From positions 37,074,513-37,138,512 of the forward strand of contig NC_053122.1 in NCBI RefSeq assembly GCF_010015445.1: a DNA stretch of 64,000 nucleotides, written 5' to 3'. This DNA comes from Perca fluviatilis (Eukaryota > Chordata > Actinopteri > Perciformes > Percidae). The notes under the pieces were generated by a model. The model had not been told where the DNA came from. It saw only the letters and a program-made list of their open reading frames with translations, and did not search any database. The position numbers and the translations under genes are program-made. Of the stretch, positions 24,690-35,214 are shown in pieces. Position 1 is the stretch's first letter. Each line of letters opens with the position of its first letter.

Positions 24690-26441
24690 CCCTGACCTGT
24701 GATGTACTGCAAATAATGACTGACACTGAGTTCCAGCTTCTTCTACCACCGGAGCCCCAGCTAAATATGTTCAAATATCCATTATGTATGTGAAGTTTTA
24801 TATTGGACTAAAAATAAAGCATTATAATAGTCTCAACCTTATTTCCTGTTTTATATAATGAACCAAACAGACAAGGGTGAATGTAAAAATTTTTTTTATA
24901 TATTATGTGCATTTTAAAATATAATTACACTAAGACAATGTAAACACAAATTAAATTACAGGACAGTATACTGTAGTAGGATATATATTGGCATACAATG
25001 GACTAAGAAACTACAAGTACACCAATGAAAACTTAAGAAAAAGGTTATTGTAAGTGTTAACTGAGTATCTGAGCAAAATATGATCAATACATACACTATT
25101 GGTCTATACCCTGGCTGTTTGAAGCCTTAGCACACAGTGTTTCCTCCACAGAGAGACCGAAGGCTCCTCTCCCTCTGCTGCTCCACGTCCTCCTGGTTGG
25201 TCTGCCTGCTGCCTGATGTGAGCTGTGATAGAAAATTATAACAAAGTTTCTTACACAAATCAAATGGTAACAAAGTTCTTACTGATAACTGAGGCTTCCA
25301 AGGTTGTGTGATTTACAATTAAAATAACTTGCTTTTAAGTAGCCATTAGCAAATGTGTAGGCTTTAAAACACTATGAACATTTTCCTTATGCTGACCTGC
25401 TGCAAATGCAACAGAAGACATGTAATTAGAGTTAAAATAGCCAGTCTTTGTCATAACTAGGAAAGTACAGATGAGCACAAAACTATAAAGATGAACCAGT
25501 TAAGCAGTGCTAACACTGCATTTGTACTGTACAGTATGTGTCAACCTCTAGATATAATACATTACATTCACAGCTTCTACATTGTACAACTTAACCAATA
25601 CCCTAGCATTGTGTATTATCAGGCCAATAGCAACCCCAACAATTAGTAGTTAGCTGGATAATAATTTTTCCTAATAGACCATAATATAGCTACGTTACTA
25701 ACCTTTAGGTTACATGGGAGAGCATCGTAGCTCTGCTCGGGTCCTGCAGGTCTATACAGAGAGAAGACGATAATTAATACAGCTCCATTGAGTAAGGCCT
25801 CACGAAGAATACATGATTCCCATGGTAAATTATTAGCTCAGTAAGGTAGCCGGTGGCTACAAGTTTTAGATAACGTTAGCAGTAGCCTATAGCTAATGTT
25901 AAATGCTAACTTAAAAAAGCTTTACTAGCTAGCTAGCTAGTCACTTAACACAACGAAAAAAACAAATGTCAGTAACCATGCTTGCAATTATTAATCTTGT
26001 AGAGAAATCCTCTTGGAGTGGCTTGTGTTTCCTCCAGACCAGACTCTGAGGGCCCTCCTTTGCACTCAGTGCAGTTGCCTTTGTACACCGACGCATGTAT
26101 CATTCCTATTTTGCACCCGACGCTAGCGGACTTTTCCCTCCACAGAACGCACTAGCGGTAAATTAGGGAATGTATTTCGCTCCAGGGGCGGTTCAGCGAA
26201 AAGAGGAGGCGTGTTCCGGCGCAAACGTTACTTTGTGCTATTCTGCAGTTTCAGAAAACAATTCCGCCACTGACCAGGAAAAACCTGGTCTAAAGTCAGT
26301 AGCGCGTTATTCAGATGCTATTTTAGGGGCACATGCTTGGCCATAATGTAGCGTGTGCACAACGCGCATACACTTCTCTCATCTACAGCAGTTCCCATTT
26401 TTGAAAACCATACATAATTACAAAGGAAAATATTACTGAAA

Positions 26442-26648
26442 ATGCGCTTCATGTGTTTGGATAGATCAGGAGGCACTTACAGTCCTCAAAAAGTCCCAGC
26501 ATTCTTTGTGGCTTGTTGTGTTTTACACATTTCCATGAATCATGGATGTGTTGATGACATAAATGAGGAAATATTAGAGGACTTAAGGAGACGTGATGTT
26601 GAACTACGGCGGGATTGGACACTACGGCGGAATCTGGTCCGGGAGTAA
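26442..26648 (+). pseudogene. Harbinger transposase C-terminal remnant
   Basis: The frame contains CLDRSGG, YSPQKV and ACCVLHISMNHG in order, the pattern seen near the C-terminus of HARBI1-like DDE transposases (cysteine-rich ACxVLHN segment followed by an acidic or charged tail). About 68 residues remain of a protein normally of 350-400. The N-terminal region and the catalytic Asp residues are missing. It would have no nuclease activity. Confidence 0.6.
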
Positions 26649-26913
26649 TGCGCGATGCGCTCCTGGTGGAGCGGGTGGACGGAGATGGAGTGGGGGGAGG
26701 AGGAAGGGGCACAACAGGAGCAGGTGGTGCGTTTGGAGGCCCACGCTCCATGGCTGCAGCAATCCTCTCCAGACTTGAGGAGATGCGCCCGAGAGGCCGC
26801 AGCAACATCGCCACCCAGCCAAGACGGGCATTTATTACTTTGCCGCATCTCGCATCGGCAGCTCCCGCTGGCGTGCGCCAGGCAAATCCGCCGTCATAAT
26901 AGCAATCCGCCAT
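26563..26913 (-). pseudogene. Possible SANT/Myb-like Harbinger accessory protein remnant
   Basis: On the minus strand one frame gives LGRISSSLERIAAAMERGPP followed by a Pro/Ser-rich tail (PPPPTPSPSTRST), resembling the C-terminal coiled segment and low-complexity tail of the Harbinger accessory protein that carries a SANT/Myb DNA-binding domain. That DNA-binding domain itself is not present. It is convergent with and overlaps the transposase remnant. Overlapping frames on both strands here mean this call is tentative. Confidence 0.4.
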
Positions 26914-27546
26914 GGAACAAGCACCCTGCTCTTAAAAGGAATGTGAGATGACGCTCTGATAGGTTTATTGCACGTTACGCCCAAACCACACCTAGCTACT
27001 TCAGATAAACCCATTTTAGATTTGCGTCGGGCGCAAGAGTCATTTATCCTGCCGGTATCATAGCAACAGCGCCCGAGATCCGCCCACAAAGCTACTTGCG
27101 TTTTGCGTTTCATACTTGCGTTTCAGATCGTTAAAATAGGGCCCTGAGTCTCTAACGTTAGTTTACCTGCACCGAGGCTGAGCTGTCACTCAAACTTTCC
27201 CTTAACTCTCATTAGCCAATGGGGACGCACCCCTGTAAGACCCGCCCACGCGAGATGTTTGTGTCAGAATCGCAAGCAAAAAGTCAGGGAGCGCAAACGA
27301 GAAAGCTGGGAGCATGACTGCAAACGTGATGGAGAGAGTAAAAGACTGATCATTGAGAAAGAAGCAGAGGGAACTGTAAACAAAAGGACAAAATATCAAA
27401 CAAATAAAAGACCAATAGTTTACAACTACACAAATGTTTTATTTGCAAGTTTTAAGTTTTACCTTTGAGGTGAGTTAGTGTTTTTTGTTTGATACTTGAG
27501 AAGTTTTGCTTGGAATTAAAGTCACAAAACTAATCCCATAGCTATT

Positions 27547-28168
27547 AACACTTATTCACCTCGCGTTAAACATCAAAACACCTGGCACGTCGGACCAAAG
27601 CTGCAAGTCACATCTTCCACTTAAATACATCAGTTCAATTTATGCTGAGTAACCTATTTCTGTGTGAATGGGCCTTAATGGGTTGTGCAACATTATAAGA
27701 TCGTCATATACATTCTGATTTGCTGCTGAAAGTAAAAATGGTGTTTTGCTCATTAGGGAAATGTAAACAAATGTAAGCAACCAACACAGCCACACTACAG
27801 TATGAACATCAGTAAACATGCAACGCATTCTCATGAACGGTTGCGTAACTGCTGTTGCAGTTAAGTGAAGCCGACAAAATGTGAGCGTCATGCAGTGACG
27901 ACTGTTAAGTTTAGGCACCAAAACATCAAAATAGCTTAATTAAGGTTAGAAAAAAGATTGTGGTTTGGGTTAAAACACCGGTCCCCTTAAGTAGAACTCT
28001 CAGGTCAAACACCTGTTTCCTGGCTGAAAGTCTTGTGTTTTCTCCTTAATTTCTTCCAGGTGCATGGACTCCACTCCCCCTGCTTGAAAGCCCTGTGTTT
28101 TATAACCCAGCCATCAAGCCCACAAACCTCCCTACGCTGATCTTATACAGCAGCAGTCAACGTGGTGG
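27547..28168. other. Intergenic, no gene recognised
   Basis: Unique-looking AT-rich DNA between the palindromic element and the TAGTCT element; a 93-codon minus-strand frame has no recognisable domain. Confidence 0.5.
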
Positions 28169-28607
28169 TAGTCTCACATTGTTAGACCTTCCTCCACAGA
28201 AAGGAAGGTCTGGCGAGTCCACACAGCATTCTGGGATGGGAGAAAAACGTGCTCTGGTTTATTGGCATTTCTTTAAACCAATCATAATTATCTTGGGCGG
28301 AGCTAAGCTTCGGACTCAGCGACCGGGGCTCTGCAAAATAGCCTTGGGAAGGAACTTGTTTTGGTGGAACGTGTGTACGTTCAAAAGTAGTTTTAGTCGT
28401 GCAACAGAAAACTCAGATTGGACAGATAGTCTAGCTAGCTGTCTGGATTTACCCTGCAGAGATCTGAGGAGCAGTTAACCATAGTCCTCACAAATCCGCC
28501 GTTTAGAACGCCAACACAAAGAAAGAGGAAGGGGACGGACATCCAGCCGAAAATCAGGGATATCCGGTGGAACAATCCCGTAAATGAAACGTCGTCGATA
28601 TAGACTA
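28169..28607 (+). mobile_element. TAGTCT-ended interspersed element, copy C
   Basis: Same family and orientation as 18991-19382, with nearly identical central 120 bp. The left part contains a short palindromic CCTTCC-GGAAGG hairpin (28189-28210). The outer 6 bp are TAGTCT and AGACTA. Confidence 0.65.
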
Positions 28608-30127
28608 ATGTGGTGCATACAGCAATGAATACGTGGAATACAAATGAACCACAGTGTATTCACAGCCTGAAACACGAGGTGTGCTGAACAGAGCATAAAC
28701 TCCAAATGATCAATGCTTATGCTTATCAGAGGGAATTATAGCCGGCAGGGTTTTTTGAAGACAAAAGATTGTAGTTAATAGCCAAGGTTGTCTGTGGAAG
28801 GCCTGCAGCCTCTTCCTCAAAGCGCTCCGCCAGCTTGATGAGAGCGTGCAGAGGGGAAACAGAAACTTTTTTAGAAAATCTATTTATTACTGGATAGCGA
28901 GGCTGCGAGGTGGCTCGGCCGGAATAACTGATAGGTATCAGAACAAACACTGACTCCTCTATGTGGAGACAGAATGCGACCAGTGCGAGGATAATCCTTC
29001 TAAAAGTACAGGTCCTCCGTCGGCAGCCATGTTTAAAAAGTTGTCCTCCACTGCTATTTCTCTGTCAAAGATTAGCTCTGTTTCTCCACGGACCGTTATT
29101 TTTCCATTAGAGGATTAAACTGTCGTTATCTCCTATTAAGAAAGAGAGGTGGAGAGAGTCAAGGTGCTCTTAAACCGACGCTGTGAGGCTGTTGAGCAAT
29201 TTGATTAATATTCTCTGCAGACCCAGTGACTTTTTTGCTCCATTTAAACTCGGTCTCTTTCGGCCTTTCACCTGTCCTAAATCTTCCAACCTCTTCAATC
29301 TGTCTTCTTGGTAGAAGATTTAGTCAATCAGAGGCAACTGACAGCCATCCATGTGGCACAACGCAGAAATGATTGAGTGATACTGTTATTTTTGGCATAA
29401 TTAATTTGACATACTATGTATTGGGACATACTAAATATTTTTTTCTGGCAGACCAAATGCTATAGTATGGGTAGTGGAACACAGAAAAAGATTGGCATGC
29501 AGAAAAATTCCATCCAGGCATTTCTGACTGGCAAACATTTCACTGACTGACCGTTAGAACAGGACATGGTTAACTGCATGAGGAACTCAGAGGTCAAACA
29601 GATGATCAGATATGTATAAACAATGGTTAGTCGGCTAAAGAATAATAAGCATACACATCTTATGATCTTGTCTTTAGCTGTTGTAGTTTGGGAGGAGTCA
29701 GTGCCCCTGAGAGATGTGTAGCCAGCAGGCTTACTATGGATGGGGCGGTCATGATTTTATCTTTAGAATATAATTAACTGACTAAAGCCAAGAATTACTT
29801 TTTAGATTTAAGGTGTTGCCTGTGTGACTGCCTGGTATAGTTAAAGGATTGAAAATGCTTAAAACCTAAAACTAGTTCCTACGAAGAGGTGTCCGACCAC
29901 GCAGGCAAAACTCCGCCGTCACAGAGAGGACCCAGACACAAAGAATCGAGCAAATAGAGATAATAGCGCACACAAAAGTTTTTGTGTGAAGAATGTAAAG
30001 AAATAAATAAAAAAAGAGAGTTTAAGAATGAAGTTCAAACCCTGCTTGCTTCCTAACCTTGTATACCAGGGAAAGGTAAACCGGGTGTGATTGTCGGCTT
30101 GTTCGGAAAGATACATAAATACGTTCA
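28608..30127. other. Intergenic, with a short TATAGTATG inverted segment
   Basis: Mostly unique-looking. Around 29412-29470 the phrases CATACTATGTA and TATAGTATG are inverted, perhaps a tiny MITE remnant. No exon recognised. Confidence 0.4.
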
Positions 30128-31275
30128 TTATAGCGCCCCCTAACGGCCGATTTTCACCAAATTTGGTAGCGAGGCTCGGAGTGGGATGTCGAACAACAAT
30201 ACCAAGTCTTGCTCTGATACCTATTAATTTGGCCGAGATATACTAACGTTCGTGTTTTGTGGCTAGCTACGAAAATTAGTTTGCTTGTAAATTGAGAATG
30301 GTGCAACGTAGCAAAATTCTTTTGATATCTTTAGGTCAGGTGCTTATGGGGATGCTACCTACCAAGTTTCGTGCCAATAGCTCGCACAGCCTAGGAGGAG
30401 ATAGAGAAAGTTTGTTTTGCGCATTGCGCGATATTGCGAAAAAACCTCTTAGCGCAAATGGGTGTGGCCTATATCATCAGACTCAGATGGATTAAAGGAA
30501 CACGGGGATATAAAGGTTCCTAATCTGCGATGTAGACTGTGGGAGTTATAGGCAAAAACACGTTTTACATCATTATAGCACCACCTAGTGGTCCATGTGT
30601 GAAATTTTTGGTATTTAAGGTCCATGGCCCATTCTCCATCTACCCTGTAAATTTAAAGTTGTTCACATTACTTTAAGTGCTAAATTTAGACATGGGTCCC
30701 ATAGGCCACGCCCACTTTGACGAATCAGTACCCCACTGTAGGCGTGGCCTCAGGAGTTGGCCAAGATGGTACACAAAAAATTTTGTAAAAATCGGATGAG
30801 CCGTTCATGAGATATAAACTTTTTGTACTTGTAGCGCCCTCTAGTGGCCAATTTTTGTGAAATTGGTTGGGGAGCCAATGACAAACAGGAATCTAAAGAT
30901 TTGCGATGATACCATTTATTTTGCCCGAGATATGGCAAAGTTTGTGTCTTCATAGCTAGCTACACAAATTTGTTTGTGCGTAATTTATGCAATTTTCATC
31001 CGACAAAAATTCTTTTGATACATTTTTGTCAGGTCAGTCTGGAGATGCTACCTACCAAGTTTCATGCAAATCCGTCGCACAGTCTAGGAGGAGTATGAAA
31101 AACAGGTTTACGATAAATCGCGATTTTTCACGCATAAAAGTCTAGGCGAAAATGGGCGTGGCCTATATCACGTGATTCAGTTGGATCCAGGGAGCGCGTA
31201 GATGGTTTTTGAATGTCGGGTGTACGGTGTGGGAGTTATAAGGCCAAACGCGTTTTTTCTGCTATAGCGCCAAAA
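30128..31275. repeat. Tandem repeat domain with TAGCGCC boundaries (A-B-A layout)
   Basis: The phrase TAGCGCCCCCTA or a variant recurs at about 30131, 30575 (TAGCACCACCTA), 30832 and 31265. Blocks 30131-30574 and 30832-31264 are homologous (shared GATGCTACCTACCAAGTTTC and GTGTGGGAGTTATA-like phrases). The 257-bp block between them is different. The layout is thus a roughly 440-bp unit, a roughly 260-bp unit and the first again. No coding frame; element class unknown. Confidence 0.65.
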
Positions 31276-31402
31276 AGTACAACACAGCTTTCAGAGCTGG
31301 TCCACCAAGATCTCTTCTGAAAATGAACTCTGATCTGTTCTCTCCCTCAAGCCTTTATCCATTCCTCATAGGGGGGTGTCTTCTTGTTTCTAGACAGAAA
31401 CT
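31276..31402. other. Short intergenic stretch before the perfect hairpin
   Basis: No feature recognised. Confidence 0.4.
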
Positions 31403-31448
31403 GGTATCTTCACAGACACACGCGCACGCGTGTGTCTGTGAAGATACC
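31403..31448. repeat. Perfect inverted repeat, 22-bp arms, 2-nt spacer
   Basis: Arms 31403-31424 and 31427-31448 are exact reverse complements around a CA spacer; the arm begins GGTATCTTCACAGACACACG. A few more bases pair outward with one gap (AAACTGG against CCGTTT). The two flanks otherwise differ. Confidence 0.97.
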
Positions 31449-31654
31449 GTTTTGTTTCCCCTGGTGAAGTCAGATGTTTTGGTAGTCAGGTTTCCTGTCA
31501 AACATTAACACACTGTTCTGTGTGTGTTTGGCGTGTCTCATGATGAAGTGAAGGCCTGTTTGGCTGAAAGCAGTGATAATAAAGTGGATGGTTTGGACAA
31601 TTGTGTTTTTTTTATTTATATTTGTTGCTGCTTTTAAATGTCTTATGTATCCCT

Positions 31655-31712
31655 GTACAGTGTCCTTGAGTGCTGAGAAAGGTGCCTTTAAATAAAATGT
31701 ATTATCATATTA
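31655..31712 (+). repeat. LINE/SINE 3' tail-like fragment
   Basis: The string TACAGTGTCCTTGAGTGCTG followed by AAAGGTGCC, TTTAAATAAAATGTATTAT is a common 3' tail of fish retroposons; the 5' part is not recognised. Confidence 0.5.
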
Positions 31713-31889
31713 TCAGCAGAAGACTTGGTTTTGTGTTTTGTGTGTGGGTTTTTTTAATATACATTTTAATAATGAAATGACAGCTTCCTTATACTTTTTA
31801 GAAGGAGAAACTGTTCTGCATTATGACTAGACTAATAGTACATGCAGCAAACTTTTCAGCTTAGAGACACGGTACTCTGCTGTAAGAAG

Positions 31890-32252
31890 TAGGGGTGAGA
31901 ATCACCAGAGGCCTCACGATACGATATCATCGCGATACTGATGTCACGATACGATATTATTACAATTTTAAACATATTGCAATATTCTGCGATTTATTTA
32001 AATTTATTACTTTTTTCCCAACTTCAAAGTTTTCCCAATTTGAAATGATGTCCCCAAAAGGAAACTTTGTCAACATCTGTTTTATCTAAAAAGATACATT
32101 TCTCTGTTTGTTCATCCCACTTCAATTTTATTGCTGCAAAATGGGATTGTCAAGCAGACAAACTGACCAACACATATATAATAAAAGATCCATACTTGGC
32201 GTCTATGTATCGATACAGTACTATGCTGTATTGATTTTTTCCCCCACCCCTA
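31890..32252. mobile_element. hAT-like MITE with 8-bp duplication GTAAGAAG
   Basis: The 363-bp element starts TAGGGGTGAG and ends CCACCCCTA. A perfect 8-bp direct repeat GTAAGAAG lies on both sides (31882-31889, 32253-32260). The interior has repeated ATACGATATC-type motifs. The combination is diagnostic of a hAT-type MITE. Confidence 0.92.
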
Positions 32253-32260
32253 GTAAGAAG

Positions 32261-32868
32261 CACCACTTTCTTGTTCGCAGCCTCAGTTCATTTAAAGCAT
32301 CAGCTCCCTCAGCTCTGTTATAATGTAACTTCATTCAGAAAAGAGGCCTCCAGATTGCCAATTTTCTCATGTTTGCCTTAAATGACTTGGACTTGAGGCG
32401 ATATGCTCAAATTTCCAAGATCGTTATGAAAATCCCCCATGTTTTCAATCATAAATAATTATCCCAGCAGGAAGCCTCCATTTTCCTCCAGGTATCACTT
32501 AAGCTGCTCCATTATAGTCGATATCATGAAGCTTTCTGCAGCTAAAGTCTCCCATTTACCCTGTGGCACAGCTCCCTGTCACACACACTTTTAGGCTGAC
32601 ATTTACAGAAGCCTCCTTTTTGTTGTTATCTCGCACACAGAGATCTATTTTCTGCTCAGCGGGGGCCTCCGTTTCATTCCCTCTCAAATTACTCCCTCTG
32701 TTTCTCTCTCCCTATTTTCCATCTTCAGTTTGTTGCTTTATTTCCCAGTCATTGTCAGCCTGCCTCTATTCAACCTTGTCTTTTATTTCATTTTTTTTGC
32801 ACACCAATTAAAGATTTCACTAAGCAGCAGCCACAGCATTTATTGTTCAATTTAGCATCAGTTTACTG
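32261..32868. other. Intergenic, no gene recognised
   Basis: Pyrimidine-rich plus strand; no exon signature. Positions 32861-32868 (GTTTACTG) are the left target copy of the next element. Confidence 0.45.
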
Positions 32869-33126
32869 CAGTGGTGGAAGAAGTATTAAAATCCTTTACT
32901 TAAGTACAAGTACTAAAACCACACTGTAAAAAAATAACTTTAACTATATGTTACTTAAGTAAACCTATCTAAGTATCATCAGGAAAATGTACTTAAAGTA
33001 TTGAAAGTAAAAGTACTCGATGCAGAAAAATCCTCCCTTTTTAGAAACTGGAAACGATCCAAACAGTTGTGTGTTTAATGGCCTAATCCTTAATTCTAAT
33101 CTTAATGTGTAAAGTAACTAGTAACT

Positions 33127-34375
33127 AGTCAAAGTCAAAGTATCTTTATTAGTCTCCCTAAGGAGAAATTCGTTTGGGACACTGAGAGAAATTGCTGCAA
33201 GAGTTACAACAGAGACACACAACAAACGCTGGTTTAAAAGACAGTTAGAAGACAAATGTACATTGAACATCTAGGCTACTCAAAGAGCTGTGCAAAATTA
33301 CAAATTACCATTTTCTATAGACTAGTTGTGCAAAAAAAAGCCATCCTTCCTACATTCTTCTGTTCTACCATACATGCCTTACAATCGTTCCTACTTCCAT
33401 AAGCATCCATGCGTTCAGTCCTAAAAATAAAAAAAAACATGAATTTATCCAATTATAAATTTCCTTATAATCCATTGTAAATATGCATTCATTCCTTCAT
33501 TCATATACATACATACATTCAGTCACAGATATACATTAATAAAGTTCATGGTCATACATTCATTGCTGCTCATTTATGAGCTTAACTTAGAGAGGGACAA
33601 ATGAGTGCTTATACCTGTTATATTTGCAGAGAGGAACCCTGTACCTCTTTCCTGAGTTCAATAGCTCAAACTCTGAAAACAACGCATGAGAGTTATCAGA
33701 TAGAATGATCTTAGCCTGCCTGATTGTTGCATGATTAAAAAGCTCCTGCTGGTTGAGGGGTGCAGGTGTTCCCATAATTTTGCCTGCCGTTTTAACCAAA
33801 TTAAAAATCTGTGTTTTGGATTTGACTGTCAAATATCCAAACCAGCTGGTAATACCATACCGAAGAATTGACTCTATTGTCGCTCTATAGAAGATTAACA
33901 TGATATTTTTACAGACCCCAGACATTCTAAGTCTGCGCAAAAAGTAGAGACACTGATGGTGTCATGAAAGTTTGTTCACTGTTTGAATAAAGCTGCATTT
34001 GATTTGTAATCATCGGACTGGTCGTCATCTTTGAGGTCTCCCAACATCATTTCTGAATCTTCACCCGATATCAGATGAGTTCTGGCACAGACATTTGTTA
34101 CATGTGTGCGCCAACTCAGGTCATTATCAATATGAACTCATAGATATTTAAAGGAGGATACCTGCTTGATGTCATAACCACGGATGGCCACAGGGCTCTG
34201 ATCTCCAGCTGATCTTGGGTCTACCAGCATTTCCACAGTTTTGCCTGTGTTAATATGAAGTTGCTGAGAATCGCACCAGTTGACAAACTTGTCCACAGCA
34301 ACTTGGTGGACGCTTATATTGCTTTCTTTAGTAAGCAAACTGAGAAGGACAGTGTCATCAATTTTACTATATGTT
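33127..34375 (-). mobile_element. CR1/L2-type LINE 3' fragment nested in the MITE
   Basis: The 3' end, read on the minus strand, is AGACTAATAAAGATACTTTG followed by ACTTTGAC, a short terminal repeat as in CR1/L2-superfamily LINEs. The coding remnant is listed next. The element is 5'-truncated. Confidence 0.7.
33587..34338 (-). pseudogene. LINE reverse-transcriptase C-terminal region, frameshifted
   Basis: On the minus strand two open pieces are consistent with one former protein: 34138-34338 (VDKFVNWCDSQQLHINTGKT, then SSFKYL) and 33587-33940 (IMLIFYRATIESILRYGITS, then WFGYLTV). This is the thumb and C-terminal region following the FADD motif in CR1/L2-type non-LTR reverse transcriptases; the same layout is in the copy at 49790-50838. 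The two pieces are separated by stops, and the catalytic part and endonuclease are missing, so it is dead. Confidence 0.75.
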
Positions 34376-34644
34376 GTTTTGGCTCAGAGCTGATGCAGTC
34401 ATTGGTGTCATAAAGCTGTAACAGATGAATATAGTGGAGTAAAAACTACAATATTTCTCTCTGAGATGTAGCAGAGTAGAAGTAGAAAGTGGCATGAAAA
34501 GAAAAGACTCAAGTAAAGTACAAGTAGCTCAACATTTGAACTAAAGTACCGTACTTGAGTAAATGTACTTAGTTCCAACACTGGTTTACCATTAATCCAG
34601 GTGACAGTATAGCCTTAGCCTGGTCCTACCAGACTCTGGTACAC

Positions 34645-35214
34645 TAGCCTGGTCCTACCAGACTCTGGTCCAGTTCATGTGTACAGAGAGTCTGGCCACT
34701 CTCCATTGACAAGTGTTAACTTCCTTGAAGGCGGGTACTCTGTTGAAGTTTAAAACTATTGGATCTGCCCAGAGCCACTCTGGATCTGCCATAACCAATC
34801 GCTAACGTTTGGTCGTGACGTCGGCTTAGCATCGCTAGCGTTAGCCTTAGCCAACTCCTTCACCACTAACGGAGCGAGCTGGAAAATCAAACTGTTCCTG
34901 AACCCCGTGGGGAGGAGGGCCACAACATCATGGTCACCAACACAACTCAGCAAAGACTGGTCTTGCTCGGGCTTTAACTTCTGGATATTCAGCAGCGTTG
35001 CCACAACGGACCGAATGGCTTCGCTCGCATCTTTCTCCGCCGCCATTAAGGATCTACAACTCAAACAAGCGCACGGCCTCAACGTCATCGTTCTCAACCA
35101 CTCTCTCTGTTTGCTGATTGGACCGGTAAAGATAATTTATACCGCAAACCCAGACGAAGTACTGAAGGAAAATGAAAATTGAGCGGAAGTATGTAGGAGG
35201 GCGGAGCCAGGCTA
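34645..35214. mobile_element. TAGCCTGG-ended element carrying a RecQ-like fragment
   Basis: Ends TAGCCTGG (34645) and CCAGGCTA (35207-35214) are an exact 8-bp inverted pair. The left terminus is duplicated in tandem: TAGCCTGGTCCTACCAGACT occurs at 34616 and 34645, 29 bp apart. The interior carries the minus-strand frame described next. Superfamily unknown; the helicase association has been reported for some eukaryotic DNA transposon groups such as Academ (general knowledge), which I cannot confirm here. Confidence 0.55.
34756..35046 (-). pseudogene. RecQ-like helicase N-terminal fragment
   Basis: An ATG at 35044-35046 opens MAAEKDASEAIRSVVATLLN, then KLKPEQDQSLL, DVVALLPTGF and NSLIFQLAPLVV. 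The order Q-motif-like KLKPEQ, then Walker A, then SLIFQLAPL is that of the first RecA-like lobe of RecQ-family DNA helicases. The Walker A here reads TGFRNS where functional enzymes have TG-GKS, so the key lysine is lost. Only about 97 codons remain of a protein of several hundred, and the frame runs out into element sequence. It is therefore a non-functional fragment, possibly inherited from the autonomous parent element. Confidence 0.6.

Larger units (their letters stand above)
26050..27144. mobile_element. PIF/Harbinger-like element, internally deleted, with TGA target duplication
   Basis: The ends are inverted GGGCCCT / AGGGCCC, and TGA (26047-26049 and 27145-27147) is repeated on both sides, matching the 3-bp target duplication of PIF/Harbinger. 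The interior holds a transposase C-terminal remnant (+) and a possible remnant of the second, SANT/Myb-like protein (-), the two-gene arrangement of this superfamily. It lies inside the right arm of the palindromic element. Removing it restores the arm, so the insertion is younger. Confidence 0.88.
22991..27540. mobile_element. 4.5-kb palindromic element with about 0.9-kb inverted arms
   Basis: Left arm 22991-23952 and right arm 25534-27540 are inverted copies; part of the arms (23148-23345 and 27202-27399) translates to the identical 65 residues on opposite strands. The right arm is interrupted by the Harbinger-like insertion 26050-27144. The outer ends are TATGGGATTAG, flanked by the same hexamer GCTATT at 22985-22990 and 27541-27546, a possible 6-bp target duplication. 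The roughly 1.6-kb loop 23953-25533 holds one unidentified ORF. A foldback-type or long-TIR DNA transposon is inferred; superfamily unknown. An inverted duplication caused by replication or assembly error is the main alternative, but the flanking hexamer and arm divergence argue against it. Confidence 0.75.
32869..34583 (+). mobile_element. CAGTGGTGG hAT-like MITE interrupted by a LINE
   Basis: Left end CAGTGGTGGAAGAAGTATT and right end AACACTG with AAGTAC-rich subterminal regions; flanking GTTTACTG and GTTTACCA (6 of 8 identical) suggest an old 8-bp duplication. Related copies are at 36640-37184, 50965-51143, 52501-52846 and 63011-63360. The body is split between about 33127 and 34375 by a minus-strand LINE; sequence on both sides of the LINE continues the MITE (GTAACTAGTAACT, then AAAGCTGTAACAG). 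Confidence 0.75.

Noticed and set aside
23079..27468. Two identical small genes on opposite strands
   Set aside because: The identical translations arise because they lie in the inverted arms of one palindromic element; no protein family is recognised.
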